The notes: generated by a model from the sequence alone, not told the origin. Shown: positions 26,280-35,659, counted from the first letter of the stretch. The stretch: DNA of 64,000 nucleotides from RGIG5612 sp045616165 (GCA_045616165.1 JAZLGF010000013.1:186001-250000); one strand, 5' to 3'. Translations and numbers: made by a program.

Positions 26280-27470
26280 ATGAAAATTTTAGTAATTAAT
26301 TGTGGTAGTTCTTCACTTAAATATCAGCTTATTGATTCACAAACTGAAGATGTTTTAGCAAAAGGTCTTTGCGAAAGAATTGGTATTGATGGTATGTTTA
26401 CATATCAAAAAGCTGGCTGTGACAAACAAGTAAGTAATATTGAACAGCCTACACATAAAAAAAGTGTTGAACTTGTTATTAATGCTTTAACAGATTCTGA
26501 AAACGGAGTTATTAAAGATTTAAGTGAAATTGATGCAGTTGGTCATAGAGTTGTTCATGGTGGTGAAAAATTTGCTCAGTCAACTCTTATTAATGATGAA
26601 GTATTAAAAGCTATTGAAGATTGTAATGATTTAGCGCCTCTTCATAATCCTGCAAACCTTATTGGTATTAGAGCTTGCATGGAACTTATGCCAGGAGTAC
26701 CTAATGTTGCAGCTTTTGATACAGCTTTCCATCAAACAATGCCAGCCGAGGCTTATATTTACGGTATTCCTTATGAGTATTATGAGAAATATGCTATTAG
26801 AAAATATGGTTTTCATGGGGTAAGCCATGATTTCGTATCAAAAAGAACAGCTGAAATTTTAGGCTTAGATTATAACAAAGCTAAAATTGTTGTTTGCCAT
26901 CTTGGAAATGGTGCATCTATTTGTGCGGTTGATGGTGGTAAATCAGTTGAAACTTCAATGGGACTTACTCCTTTAATGGGTCTTATTATGGGAACACGTT
27001 CTGGTGAAGTTGATCCAGGTGCTATGGAATTACTTGCTAAAAAAGAAGGACTAGGATTAGATGAAGTAATGACAATCTTAAATAAAAAGAGCGGTGTTTT
27101 AGGTCTTTCAGGTGTATCATCAGACTTCCGTGATATTGACAGCGCTATCGAAGAAGGTAATGAACAGGCTAAACTTGCTAAAGATGCTTTCATACATAGA
27201 GTTGTATCATATGTTGGTGCTTATGTTGCTGTTATGAACGGTGTTGATGCTATCGTATTTACCGCTGGTATTGGGGAAAATGATAAAACTGTTAGGTCTG
27301 GCGTTTGTAAATATCTCGGATATCTCGGAATTACAATTGATGAAGAGAAGAATAGTATTCGTGGAGAAGAAACTATTATCTCGACTGCTGATTCTAAAGT
27401 TAAGGTTTTAGTTGTTCCTACTAACGAAGAATTGATGATTGCAAGAGATACAGAAAAATTATCAAAATAA
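26280..27470 (+). CDS. ackA: Acetate kinase
   Basis: A 396-residue AckA of the ASKHA fold, transferring phosphate from acetyl phosphate to ADP. Diagnostic motifs are VINCGSSSLKY near the N-terminus, GHRVVHGGEKF, FDTAFHQTMP with the catalytic histidine, YGFHGVSHDFVS, and GTRSGEVDPGA. It is translated from an AAGGGG ribosome binding site in an operon with pta. Its stop is followed within 15 bases by the strong rpmF promoter. Confidence 0.98.
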   Translation: MKILVINCGSSSLKYQLIDSQTEDVLAKGLCERIGIDGMFTYQKAGCDKQVSNIEQPTHKKSVELVINALTDSENGVIKDLSEIDAVGHRVVHGGEKFAQSTLINDEVLKAIEDCNDLAPLHNPANLIGIRACMELMPGVPNVAAFDTAFHQTMPAEAYIYGIPYEYYEKYAIRKYGFHGVSHDFVSKRTAEILGLDYNKAKIVVCHLGNGASICAVDGGKSVETSMGLTPLMGLIMGTRSGEVDPGAMELLAKKEGLGLDEVMTILNKKSGVLGLSGVSSDFRDIDSAIEEGNEQAKLAKDAFIHRVVSYVGAYVAVMNGVDAIVFTAGIGENDKTVRSGVCKYLGYLGITIDEEKNSIRGEETIISTADSKVKVLVVPTNEELMIARDTEKLSK

Positions 27471-27482
27471 TTCAGCTTTTTG

Positions 27483-27511
27483 TTGACAAACCTTATTCAG
27501 ACTAGTAAAAT
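27483..27511 (+). promoter_or_regulatory. Strong sigma-A promoter of rpmF
   Basis: A perfect TTGACA (27483-27488) and TAAAAT (27506-27511) are separated by 17 bases. The transcript should begin near 27518 and carry the strong ribosome binding site GGGAGGTG at 27533-27540. Confidence 0.85.
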
Positions 27512-27547
27512 ATCAAGGTCGACTGATTATAAGGGAGGTGCATAAAA

Positions 27548-27733
27548 ATGAGTATTTGCCCAAAAAATAAAACTTCTAAAGCTAGAAGAGATAAAAGAAG
27601 AGCTAATTGGAAAATGTCTGTTCCAAATCTTGCTAAATGTCCAACATGTGGCGAATTAGTAATGCCACACATGGTTTGCAAGAACTGTGGTTCATACAAC
27701 AAACGTACTATTATAGCTAAAGAAGAAGCTTAA
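27548..27733 (+). CDS. rpmF: 50S ribosomal protein L32 (bL32), zinc-binding form
   Basis: A 61-residue bL32 beginning MSICPKNKTSKARRDKRRANW, which is the family signature for positions 1-21. The two CxxC pairs (CPTCGE and CKNCGS) show it is the zinc-containing paralogue type. In many Firmicutes rpmF is directly upstream of plsX; here the reverse-strand gdhA gene separates them. It has its own strong promoter and terminator and so is expressed alone. Confidence 0.97.
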   Translation: MSICPKNKTSKARRDKRRANWKMSVPNLAKCPTCGELVMPHMVCKNCGSYNKRTIIAKEEA

Positions 27734-27749
27734 GTTTGATTAAAAACTT

Positions 27750-27784
27750 AAAGGCTCTGGTTATCACACCAGAGCCTTTTTTTA
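27750..27784. terminator. Terminator of rpmF, usable from both strands
   Basis: A perfect 12-bp stem AAAGGCTCTGGT / ACCAGAGCCTTT (27750-27761 and 27768-27779) with a six-base loop is followed by T residues to 27783. On the reverse strand the stem is followed by AAGTTTTT, so it may also end gdhA transcripts. Confidence 0.9.
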
Positions 27785-27790
27785 TTCTGT

Positions 27791-27905
27791 TCGTGGACAG
27801 ACGAATTCGTTCCTGGCTCGGGTTCCAACTCGCCGATAACGAATTCGTCAGCTCCACTCACATATGAATAACTCGTGGACAGACGAATTCGTACGGTCCG
27901 CGAGT
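27791..27905. repeat. GC-richer palindromic intergenic repeat, two arms of a 20-bp direct repeat
   Basis: The 20-mer TCGTGGACAGACGAATTCGT occurs at 27791-27810 and again at 27873-27892. The first copy also forms an 11-bp dyad, GACGAATTCGT with ACGAATTCGTC (27800-27810 and 27839-27849). The second is enclosed by ACTCGTGGAC / GTCCGCGAGT (27871-27880 and 27896-27905). A related sequence lies at 47535-47598 before recG. The block fills the gap between the convergent rpmF and gdhA genes. It resembles REP-like or miniature mobile palindromes. Confidence 0.75.
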
Positions 27906-27916
27906 ATTAGTTATTA

Positions 27917-29263
27917 TTAACATACTCCTTGCCAGAGCATAGCGTCGGCTACTTTTAAGAAGCCCGCTACATTAGCACCTACGGCGAGGTTTCCTTTTTT
28001 ACCTGCTTCTTTAGCGGCATCTTCGCATGATTTATAAATATTTACCATGATTGATTGAAGTTTAGCGTCTACTTCTTCTTCTGACCAATAGATACGTTCA
28101 CTGTTTTGAGTCATTTCTAAGCCTGAAGTAGCAACTCCACCAGCGTTAGCGGCTTTAGCAGGTCCGAAGAGAACGCCAGCTTTTTGGAAGGCTGCAATTG
28201 CTTCTGGTGTACATGGCATATTTGCTCCTTCGCAAAGACACATAACGCCGTTTTTAATAAGAGCATTAGCACTAGCTTCATTAACTTCGTTTTGTGTCGC
28301 ACATGGAAGGGCAATGTCACATTTAACTTTCCAGATTCCAGCACAACCGTCTTTATATGTAGCATCTTTATGTACATTAACATATTCTTTAATACGAGCT
28401 CTTCTTATTTCTTTAATATCTTTTATTGTTGCAAGGTCAATTCCATTTTTATCGTACACATAACCGTTAGAATCACACATTGCTACAACTTTTCCGCCTA
28501 GGCTAGTTGCTTTTTCGGCTGCATATATTGCAACATTTCCTGAACCGGAAACAACTACAGTTTTTCCTTCAAATGAAGTGCCATTAGCTTTAAGTACTTC
28601 ATTAGTAAAATAGCAAAGACCATAGCCAGTAGCTTGTTTTCTAATAAGTGATCCTCCGGCACCAACTTTTTTACCAGTTAGAACACCTGTAAATTCATTT
28701 GATAGACGTTTATATTCACCAAAAAGGTATCCAACTTCACGAGCACCAACTCCGATATCTCCGGCTGGAACGTCTGTATCAGCTCCAATATGTCTATATA
28801 ATTCACTCATATAACTTTGACAAAAACGCATAACTTCGTTATCAGATTTTCCTTTTGGATCAAAGTCAGATCCACCTTTTCCGCCGCCCATTGGAAGGGT
28901 AGTAAGACTGTTCTTAAAAATTTGTTCAAATCCTAAAAATTTCATAACTGACAGGTTAACACTAGGATGAAATCTTAATCCTCCTTTATACGGACCTATT
29001 GCAGAGTTAAATTGAACTCTAAATCCACGATTTACCTGGACTTTTCCATTATCATCAACCCATGGAACTCTAAATAAAATAACCCTTTCAGGTTCAACAA
29101 GACGTTCCATAATGCCATTTGCTTCATATTCTGGGTGTTTTTTAACAACCGGCTCTAATGATTCAAAAACTTCCTCAACAGCCTGCAAAAATTCCTTCTC
29201 ATTAGCGCATCTAGTCGCTAAATCGTTATAAACTCGTTTCAAATATGCATTTTTTAAAGCCAT
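27917..29263 (-). CDS. gdhA: NADP-type glutamate dehydrogenase
   Basis: A 448-residue hexameric-type GDH, which combines 2-oxoglutarate, ammonia and NAD(P)H to give glutamate. The substrate lysines and catalytic site are seen in GPYKGGLRFHPSV, LPMGGGKGGSDFDPKGK and DVPAGDIGVGAREVG, and a Rossmann loop VVSGSGNVA follows. The length and the first 60 residues fit the NADP-specific bacterial group rather than catabolic NAD-type GDH. It is read from the reverse strand, from its own promoter divergent from plsX, with AAGAAGG upstream of the ATG. It sits inside what is usually an rpmF-plsX pair, so it was probably inserted there in this lineage. Confidence 0.96.
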   Translation of the reverse strand: MALKNAYLKRVYNDLATRCANEKEFLQAVEEVFESLEPVVKKHPEYEANGIMERLVEPERVILFRVPWVDDNGKVQVNRGFRVQFNSAIGPYKGGLRFHPSVNLSVMKFLGFEQIFKNSLTTLPMGGGKGGSDFDPKGKSDNEVMRFCQSYMSELYRHIGADTDVPAGDIGVGAREVGYLFGEYKRLSNEFTGVLTGKKVGAGGSLIRKQATGYGLCYFTNEVLKANGTSFEGKTVVVSGSGNVAIYAAEKATSLGGKVVAMCDSNGYVYDKNGIDLATIKDIKEIRRARIKEYVNVHKDATYKDGCAGIWKVKCDIALPCATQNEVNEASANALIKNGVMCLCEGANMPCTPEAIAAFQKAGVLFGPAKAANAGGVATSGLEMTQNSERIYWSEEEVDAKLQSIMVNIYKSCEDAAKEAGKKGNLAVGANVAGFLKVADAMLWQGVC

Positions 29264-29311
29264 TTCATTACCTTCTTTCGTATAATTACTTTATTACTTT
29301 AAAGCATTATA

Positions 29312-29340
29312 ATTATAATACACGTTATATTAGTATTCAA
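29312..29340 (-). promoter_or_regulatory. Promoter of gdhA
   Basis: On the reverse strand TTGAAT (complement of 29335-29340) and a perfect TATAAT (complement of 29312-29317) are 17 bases apart. The start of transcription should be near 29305, giving a leader of about 40 bases. It is back to back with the plsX promoter. Confidence 0.72.
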
Positions 29341-29362
29341 GAGCTAAATATTGGCTTTCATA

Positions 29363-29391
29363 TTGAAAAAAAGGCTATTTTTTAGTAAAAT
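29363..29391 (+). promoter_or_regulatory. Promoter of the plsX operon
   Basis: TTGAAA (29363-29368) and TAAAAT (29386-29391) are 17 bases apart. TTTGGAGGATG just before the plsX ATG is the ribosome binding site. No FapR-type operator palindrome is obvious. Confidence 0.7.
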
Positions 29392-29418
29392 AAGATGGTA
29401 TTTTTTGGAGGATGAAAC

Positions 29419-30435
29419 ATGCAAAATAATATAAAAACTGTCGTAGCTCTAGACGCTATGGGCGGAGATTTTGCGCCAGTAGAGCAGATACAAGGTGCCA
29501 TATTGGCAGTTAACGAAAACTCAAATATTAAAGTTAAACTATTTGGTGATGAAAGCTTATTAAAAGATGAGCTATCTAAATATAATTTTGATACAAATCA
29601 TATCGAAGTAGTTCCTACTTTTAGTGTAATTGAAACTGCGGAATCTCCTGTAAAAGCTATTAAAGCTAAGAAGGATTCATCTATGGTTATGGGTCTTTAT
29701 GCTGTAAAGAACGGCGAAGCAGATGCTTTCGTGTCATGTGGTTCTACAGGAGCATTATTAGTTGGAGGTCAGGTTATTATTGGCCGTATTAAAGGAATTG
29801 AAAGGCCAGCATTATCTTTTATTGTTCCTTCTTTAAAAGGACCAGTTTTGATTATTGACTGTGGTGCTAATGTTGATGCACGTCCTAGTATGCTTATTCA
29901 ATTTGCAAAAATGGGTTCAATTTACATGGAAAATGTTCTTGGAATCAAATCCCCTAGAGTTGGACTTATTAGCATTGGGGAGGAAGAAGAAAAAGGTAAT
30001 ACACTAACAAAAGAGACTTATCCACTTTTAAGCCAAGACAAAGACTTAAACTTTGTTGGAAATGTTGAAAGTAGAGGAATTACAGAAGGCTTAGTTGATG
30101 TTGCTGTTTGTGATGCTTTTGTAGGAAATGTTGTACTTAAAATGTATGAAGGTGTTGCAGGTTCCTTAATTAAAAAGTTAAAAGGTGCCATGATGGTATC
30201 TTTTAAGACGAAAATAGGTGCTTTACTCATTAAGAAAGACTTAAAAGCTATGCTAAAAGAGTTTTCTATTGAAGAATATGGCGGAGCACCTTTCTTAGGA
30301 CTTAATAATTTAGTTGTTAAGCCACACGGAAGTTCAAAAGCCATTGAAATAAAAAATGCAATTTTACAATGTGCTTCTTTTAAAGAGGCTGACATATCAA
30401 ATAAGATTGCTTTAAATATTAATAACGAGGAGTAA
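29419..30435 (+). CDS. plsX: Phosphate acyltransferase PlsX
   Basis: A 338-residue PlsX, which makes acyl phosphate from acyl-ACP to start phosphatidic acid synthesis. The N-terminal VALDAMGGDFAP, the central SCGSTGALLVGG and the conserved SIGEEEEKGN motif are present. It leads the operon plsX-acpP-rnc-smc-rnhB-yraN-pgeF, whose spacings are only a few bases. The fab genes often placed between plsX and acpP are absent. Confidence 0.97.
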   Translation: MQNNIKTVVALDAMGGDFAPVEQIQGAILAVNENSNIKVKLFGDESLLKDELSKYNFDTNHIEVVPTFSVIETAESPVKAIKAKKDSSMVMGLYAVKNGEADAFVSCGSTGALLVGGQVIIGRIKGIERPALSFIVPSLKGPVLIIDCGANVDARPSMLIQFAKMGSIYMENVLGIKSPRVGLISIGEEEEKGNTLTKETYPLLSQDKDLNFVGNVESRGITEGLVDVAVCDAFVGNVVLKMYEGVAGSLIKKLKGAMMVSFKTKIGALLIKKDLKAMLKEFSIEEYGGAPFLGLNNLVVKPHGSSKAIEIKNAILQCASFKEADISNKIALNINNEE

Positions 30436-30438
30436 ATT

Positions 30439-30669
30439 ATGGAATTTGAAAAATTAAAAGAAATTATTTCTGGCGTACTAAATATTGAAAAAGATTCTAT
30501 TGTTGAAGAAACAAAATTCATCGATGATTTAGGTGCTGATTCTTTAGATATTTTCCAAATTATTTTGGAAATTGAAGATGCATTTAATATTAGTATAGAT
30601 GATAGTGCTGCTGAAAAAATTGTTACAGTAGGAGATGCAGCACAGCAGATAAAAAATTCGATTAAATAA
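30439..30669 (+). CDS. acpP: Acyl carrier protein
   Basis: A 76-residue acidic ACP with the phosphopantetheine attachment serine in LGADSLD (S35). It carries growing acyl chains in fatty acid synthesis and is the acyl donor partner of PlsX, which lies 3 bases upstream. The usual MVE in helix II is replaced by IFQIILEIED, a moderate change. AACGAGGAG before the ATG is the ribosome binding site. Confidence 0.96.
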   Translation: MEFEKLKEIISGVLNIEKDSIVEETKFIDDLGADSLDIFQIILEIEDAFNISIDDSAAEKIVTVGDAAQQIKNSIK

Positions 30670-30671
30670 TT

Positions 30672-31373
30672 ATGAATGATTATACTGATTTAGAAAATAA
30701 AATCGGCTATAGCTTCATCAACAAATCTCTTTTAGAGACAGCCCTTACTCATAGTTCTTTTGTTAATGAATCTAAAGTAAAAGGTAAAATAAATATTGAA
30801 GACAATGAACGTTTTGAGTTCTTTGGTGACGCTATAATCGAATTTTATATAAGCGATTATCTTTTTAGCAAATATGATTCTTTTCCAGAAGGTGATATGA
30901 CTAAACTTAGAGCGGCGATGGTATGTGAGAAAAGTCTTGCAGAATGCGCTAAAGCTATTGATCTTGGAAATTATCTTAGAATGGGAAAAGGTGAAAAAAG
31001 TTCTGGTGGAAATAAAAGAGCTTCTATAACTTCTGATGCTTTTGAAGCCTTAACAGCTGCAATTTATTTAGATTCTAATGACAAGGAAGTTGTTAAAAAT
31101 TTTATTGATAAATTTTTAATTAAAGCATTAGATAATAAAGCGCTATTTTTTGATGCTAAGACCAAATTACAAGAAATTGTTCAAAAAGATTCTAATAATT
31201 CACTTAGATATGAGTTAATAAGCGAAATGGGTCCATCGCATGACAAAATTTTTGAAATTGCTGTTTTTCTTAACGATGAAGAAATCGGAAGAGGTACAGG
31301 ACATTCAAAAAAATCGGCTCAACAAAGTGCTGCAGAAGTTGCTATAAAGAAATTAAAAAATAACAGAGGTTAA
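30672..31373 (+). CDS. rnc: Ribonuclease III
   Basis: A 233-residue RNase III that cleaves double-stranded RNA in rRNA and mRNA processing. The catalytic signature reads NERFEFFGDAIIEF, with Phe in place of the usual Leu residues but the acidic residues kept, and a second acidic motif in DAFEALTAAIYLD. A double-stranded RNA-binding domain occupies about residues 155-233 (KTKLQEIVQK ... KKSAQQSAAEVAIKKL). It is in the operon between acpP and smc, a highly conserved order. Confidence 0.96.
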   Translation: MNDYTDLENKIGYSFINKSLLETALTHSSFVNESKVKGKINIEDNERFEFFGDAIIEFYISDYLFSKYDSFPEGDMTKLRAAMVCEKSLAECAKAIDLGNYLRMGKGEKSSGGNKRASITSDAFEALTAAIYLDSNDKEVVKNFIDKFLIKALDNKALFFDAKTKLQEIVQKDSNNSLRYELISEMGPSHDKIFEIAVFLNDEEIGRGTGHSKKSAQQSAAEVAIKKLKNNRG

Positions 31374-31374
31374 T

Positions 31375-34300
31375 ATGTACTTAAAGAATATAGAAATACA
31401 AGGATTTAAAAGTTTTGCTAGAAAAATAGTTTTTGATTTTCCTGATGGAATTACCGGTATTGTTGGTCCTAATGGCTCTGGTAAAAGTAATGTTGCTGAT
31501 GCCGTAAGATGGGTATTAGGTGAACAAAAAATCAAACAACTACGTGGCTCAAAAATGGAAGATGTTATCTTCGCTGGTACTGCAAATAGAAAACCACTTA
31601 GTTTTGCATTTGTAGCTATCACATTAGATAATTCCGATCATAAATTAAAATTAGGTTTTGATGAAGTTACCATTTCTAGACGTGTATATCGTTCAGGTGA
31701 GAGCGAATATATGATAAATGGTTCTATTTGCAGACTTCGTGATGTTCAAGAACTTCTTTACGATACAGGTATTGGTAAAGAAGGATATTCTATTATAGGT
31801 CAAGGTCAAATTGATAAGATTCTTCAGGGAAAACCAGAAGAACGTCGAGAGCTTTTTGATGAAGCTGTTGGTATTGTTAAATATAAAAAGAGAAAAACAA
31901 TAGCTCTTAGAAAACTTGAGAATGAACGTCTTAATATTTCTCGTGTAAAAGATATTTTAGGTGAATTAAATCGCCAGGTAGGTCCACTTAAGAAACAAAG
32001 TGAGGCTGCTGATAAGTATGTAAAATTTAGAGAAGAACTTAAAAAATATGATATTAACCTTTTCTTATGTGAAAACGGTGATATTAAAACTAAGATTAAA
32101 GATTATAAAGAAAAAGAAAATATTGCTGCTTCAGATTTAGAAAATGCAAAACTTGAATTTGAAAATGCTAAAGCAGAATATGAAAAATTAAGTGAAAACA
32201 TATTAGAACTTGATAAACAAATCGATAACATTAAATCTCAAATATCCCAAGGAGATATTATTAAAGAAACTCTAACAGGTCAGATTAAAGTATTAGAAGA
32301 ACAAATTAATTCTGCCAATGATGCTGATGAACGTTATAAAGAAAGAGCTTTAGAACTTAGTCAGTCCATTGATAATGCAAATGAAGAAAAAAGTAAACTT
32401 GAAGAAGAGAAGGCTAAAAATCAAGAAGCTTTAACAAATGCGATTTCACTTGCTAATGATCAAGATAGTAAAGTTTTAGATATCCAAAATCAAAGCGAAG
32501 AAATTAGAAATAAAATTGAGCAAAGTAAAGAAAAACTCATTGCTCTTGTTAATTCTAAGGGTGAAATTATAGCCAGAAGAGAACGTCTTGATACTATGAT
32601 GGAACAAATGGCTAAACGTCGTGAAGAATTAAATGTTAACTTAGAAAGATTTAATTCGGATAAAAACCTACAAGAAGAAAAATTAAAAGAATTGAGTGAT
32701 GAATTTAACAAAGCTCAGACTAACGTTGATGAAATTCAAAAAGAAATTGATGAAAAAAGTAAAGAACTTAATGCTGCGGATGCGGAGATTGCTAAATCTA
32801 ATATGGAACTTTGGGTTGCAAAAGAACAAAAAGTTGCAAATGAGACTAAGTTAGAATCTTTAAAAAATATCACTGAAAGATATGAAGGCTACGGCAATTC
32901 TATTAGAGAAGTTATGAAACTTAAAGAAGAAAAGAAAGGTATTCATGGTGTCGTAGCAGATATTATAAAAGTTGATAAGAAATATGAAATAGCAATTGAA
33001 ACTGCGCTTGGTGGTAATATTCAAAATATTGTTACTGATACAGAAAATACTGCTAAGGAAACCATTGAATATTTAAAGAAAAATAAATTAGGCAGAGCTA
33101 CATTTTTACCTCTTAAAGCCGTAACAGGTCGTGGAGAATTTAATAAAGCTGAAGTTTTAGAAGAACGTGGTGTTTTAGGTCTTGCTAGTTCTTTAGTTAA
33201 TGTTGAAGAAAAATATGAAGGCGTTGCAAAATATCTATTAGGTAGAATCATTGTTGTAGATACAATTGATAATGCTTTATTAATAGCTAGAAAAAATAAT
33301 TATTCTTTAATTATCGTTACGCTTGAAGGTGAACTCTTAAATAGAGGTGGAGCTTTATCGGGTGGTTCTTTTAAAAATAAATCCAATCTTTTGGGTAGAA
33401 GACGTGAAATTGAAGAGTTAGAAGAACTTTTAAAGACATTAGCTTTGCAGGCTTCTGACCATGAAAAGAATATTGAACTTAAAACTGCAAAGAAGGCTGA
33501 ATTTGAAGCACAGATTAATGATTTAACAGCTGAACTTCAAGAAAAGAAGATTTTCCTTAATACAGTTAGAATAAACCTTGAACAGGCTAATAAAAAGAAA
33601 GAAGAAATTCTTGGCGATTTTGAAATTATCAATAAAGAAAATGAAACTATTGATGAACAAACAACAATGGTTAATAAAGAAAATACGACACTTAGCGATG
33701 AACTTGATAATAATGCTAAGGAACATGAACAAACAAAACAAGACATTGTTGACTTAGAGGCTAAATTAGTTGAGCTTAAAGAAAATGAAGCTAAAGAAGT
33801 ATTAATTGCTCAAAACATGAAGGTTGAAAATTCTAAACTTACCGAACAAAATAGTTATTTAGTTAATGCTATTATTCGCCTTGAAAATGATCTTAATAAA
33901 TTAAATGCCGATTTAGAATCTGTTAAATCAAATAGTGAAAATTCAATTAATAATGCTTCAAGCAAGAAAGAAGAAATTGAAGATATTAAGAGAGCTATTG
34001 AGGATGCAGATAAACAAAAAGAAGAACTTCAAACTAGTCTTTTAGCTGTTGAAGCTGTTAAGAGTGAGCAATCAGGAAGTCATAAAGGATTTATTGATAA
34101 ACGTGAAGAATACTCTGAAAAAGTCGCTAATCTTGATAAAGAATTATTTAGACTTATTTCAACAAGAGAAAAACTTGAAGAGCGTTTTGAAAATAAATCT
34201 AGTTATATTTGGGAAGAATATGAGCTTACATATAATAGCGCTTTAGGATTAAGAGATGAATCTTTATCTGATACAAAAGAAATGCGAGATAAAATTACAT

Positions 34301-34938
34301 CTATTAAAAATAGCATAAGAGGACTTGGCGTTATTAACTTAGGTGCTATTGAAGAATATAAAGAAGTTAGTGAAAGATTCGAATTCTTATCAAATCAATA
34401 TAATGATTTATTAAAGGCTGAAGCAGATCTTGTTAAGATTATTAAAGATCTTGATAAACAAATGAGATCTCAATTTAATACTGAATTCAAGAAAATTAAA
34501 GAAGAGTTTGGTAAAGTATTTATTGAGATGTTTGGTGGCGGACATGGAACAATTGAACTTGAAGAAGACGTTGATGTTTTAGATGCAGGAATTTCTATTA
34601 TTGCACAACCACCAGGAAAGAAATTACAAAATATGATGCAACTTTCTGGTGGAGAAAAAGCTCTTACCGCAATAGCTGTTTTATTTGCTATTCAAAATCT
34701 TAAGCCATCACCGTTTTGTATTTTGGACGAAATCGAAGCTGCTCTTGATGATGCAAATATTACTCGTTTTGCTGATTATTTACATAAACTTTCGAAAGAT
34801 GTTCAGTTTATAGTTATAACTCATAGACGTGGAACTATGGAAGCTGCTGATAGACTTTATGGAATTACAATGCAGGAAAAAGGTGTATCTAGTCTTATCT
34901 CAGTTAACTTATCTGATATTAAAGAGGAAACGGCCTGA
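31375..34938 (+). CDS. smc: Chromosome segregation protein SMC
   Basis: A 1187-residue SMC ATPase. Walker A GPNGSGKS is at 31-38, the Q-loop region follows, two long coiled-coil arms flank a hinge at about 520-665 (with GGALSGGSF near its end), and the C-terminal head has the signature LSGGEK at 1090-1095 and Walker B FCILDEIEAALDD. It forms the condensin complex with ScpA and ScpB, encoded at 15.6-17.1 kb of the window. The start lies two bases after the rnc stop. The length is normal and no break is seen. Confidence 0.98.
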   Translation: MYLKNIEIQGFKSFARKIVFDFPDGITGIVGPNGSGKSNVADAVRWVLGEQKIKQLRGSKMEDVIFAGTANRKPLSFAFVAITLDNSDHKLKLGFDEVTISRRVYRSGESEYMINGSICRLRDVQELLYDTGIGKEGYSIIGQGQIDKILQGKPEERRELFDEAVGIVKYKKRKTIALRKLENERLNISRVKDILGELNRQVGPLKKQSEAADKYVKFREELKKYDINLFLCENGDIKTKIKDYKEKENIAASDLENAKLEFENAKAEYEKLSENILELDKQIDNIKSQISQGDIIKETLTGQIKVLEEQINSANDADERYKERALELSQSIDNANEEKSKLEEEKAKNQEALTNAISLANDQDSKVLDIQNQSEEIRNKIEQSKEKLIALVNSKGEIIARRERLDTMMEQMAKRREELNVNLERFNSDKNLQEEKLKELSDEFNKAQTNVDEIQKEIDEKSKELNAADAEIAKSNMELWVAKEQKVANETKLESLKNITERYEGYGNSIREVMKLKEEKKGIHGVVADIIKVDKKYEIAIETALGGNIQNIVTDTENTAKETIEYLKKNKLGRATFLPLKAVTGRGEFNKAEVLEERGVLGLASSLVNVEEKYEGVAKYLLGRIIVVDTIDNALLIARKNNYSLIIVTLEGELLNRGGALSGGSFKNKSNLLGRRREIEELEELLKTLALQASDHEKNIELKTAKKAEFEAQINDLTAELQEKKIFLNTVRINLEQANKKKEEILGDFEIINKENETIDEQTTMVNKENTTLSDELDNNAKEHEQTKQDIVDLEAKLVELKENEAKEVLIAQNMKVENSKLTEQNSYLVNAIIRLENDLNKLNADLESVKSNSENSINNASSKKEEIEDIKRAIEDADKQKEELQTSLLAVEAVKSEQSGSHKGFIDKREEYSEKVANLDKELFRLISTREKLEERFENKSSYIWEEYELTYNSALGLRDESLSDTKEMRDKITSIKNSIRGLGVINLGAIEEYKEVSERFEFLSNQYNDLLKAEADLVKIIKDLDKQMRSQFNTEFKKIKEEFGKVFIEMFGGGHGTIELEEDVDVLDAGISIIAQPPGKKLQNMMQLSGGEKALTAIAVLFAIQNLKPSPFCILDEIEAALDDANITRFADYLHKLSKDVQFIVITHRRGTMEAADRLYGITMQEKGVSSLISVNLSDIKEETA

Positions 34939-34940
34939 TA

Positions 34941-35657
34941 ATGAAATTTAATCTTGAAGATGAATTAAAAAGATTAGATGAAATGAAACAATATGAGCGT
35001 AGCCATCAAAGCTGCGCTCTTATTTGCGGAATTGATGAAGCTGGACGAGGCCCTTTTGCAGGACCTGTTGTTGCAGGCGCAGTTATTTTAGATTGGAATA
35101 ACTCTGAAAAAGAAATATTATATTTAAATGATTCAAAAAAAATATCTGAGAAAAAAAGGGAATTAATATATAAAGATATTTTATCTAAAGCTATAGCTGT
35201 TGGTGTTGGAATTGTAGGCGCAAAAATAATTGATGAAATTAATATTTTACAAGCCACATATCTAGCAATGCATAAAGCAATAAATAATCTTGCTGCCACA
35301 AAATCTTTAGATACATCTTTAGATATACATGATCTTGTAAAAGAATTTACTAAATTTGAACTTGATGAAAAAACAAAAAGAATTGTTCCTGATTTTGTTT
35401 TGGCTGATGCTGTTACTATTCCGGAACTTTCTATTGCTCAACAAGGAATTATTAAAGGTGATGCTAAAAGTGTTTCTATTGCTGCGGGTTCTATTATAGC
35501 AAAAGTCACTAGAGATCATATTATGTTTGAGTATGATAAACTCAATCCGGAATATGGATTTGCATCTAATAAAGGTTATGGAACTAAAGCTCATATAGAA
35601 GCTATAAAAGAACATGGTATGTTAGATATACATAGGAGATCCTTTATTCATTTTTAA
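34941..35657 (+). CDS. rnhB: Ribonuclease HII
   Basis: A 238-residue RNase HII that removes ribonucleotides from DNA and RNA-DNA hybrids. The type 2 signature GIDEAGRGPFAGPVVAGAV (from residue 30; acidic pair D32, E33) is perfect, followed by LADA, GDAKSVSIAAGSIIAKVTRD and the GYGTKAH and IHRRSF motifs. Two bases separate it from smc. The segment at about 115-150 (SLDTSLDIHDLVKEFTKFEL) is a small insertion relative to shorter homologues. Confidence 0.96.
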   Translation: MKFNLEDELKRLDEMKQYERSHQSCALICGIDEAGRGPFAGPVVAGAVILDWNNSEKEILYLNDSKKISEKKRELIYKDILSKAIAVGVGIVGAKIIDEINILQATYLAMHKAINNLAATKSLDTSLDIHDLVKEFTKFELDEKTKRIVPDFVLADAVTIPELSIAQQGIIKGDAKSVSIAAGSIIAKVTRDHIMFEYDKLNPEYGFASNKGYGTKAHIEAIKEHGMLDIHRRSFIHF

Positions 35658-35659
35658 GT

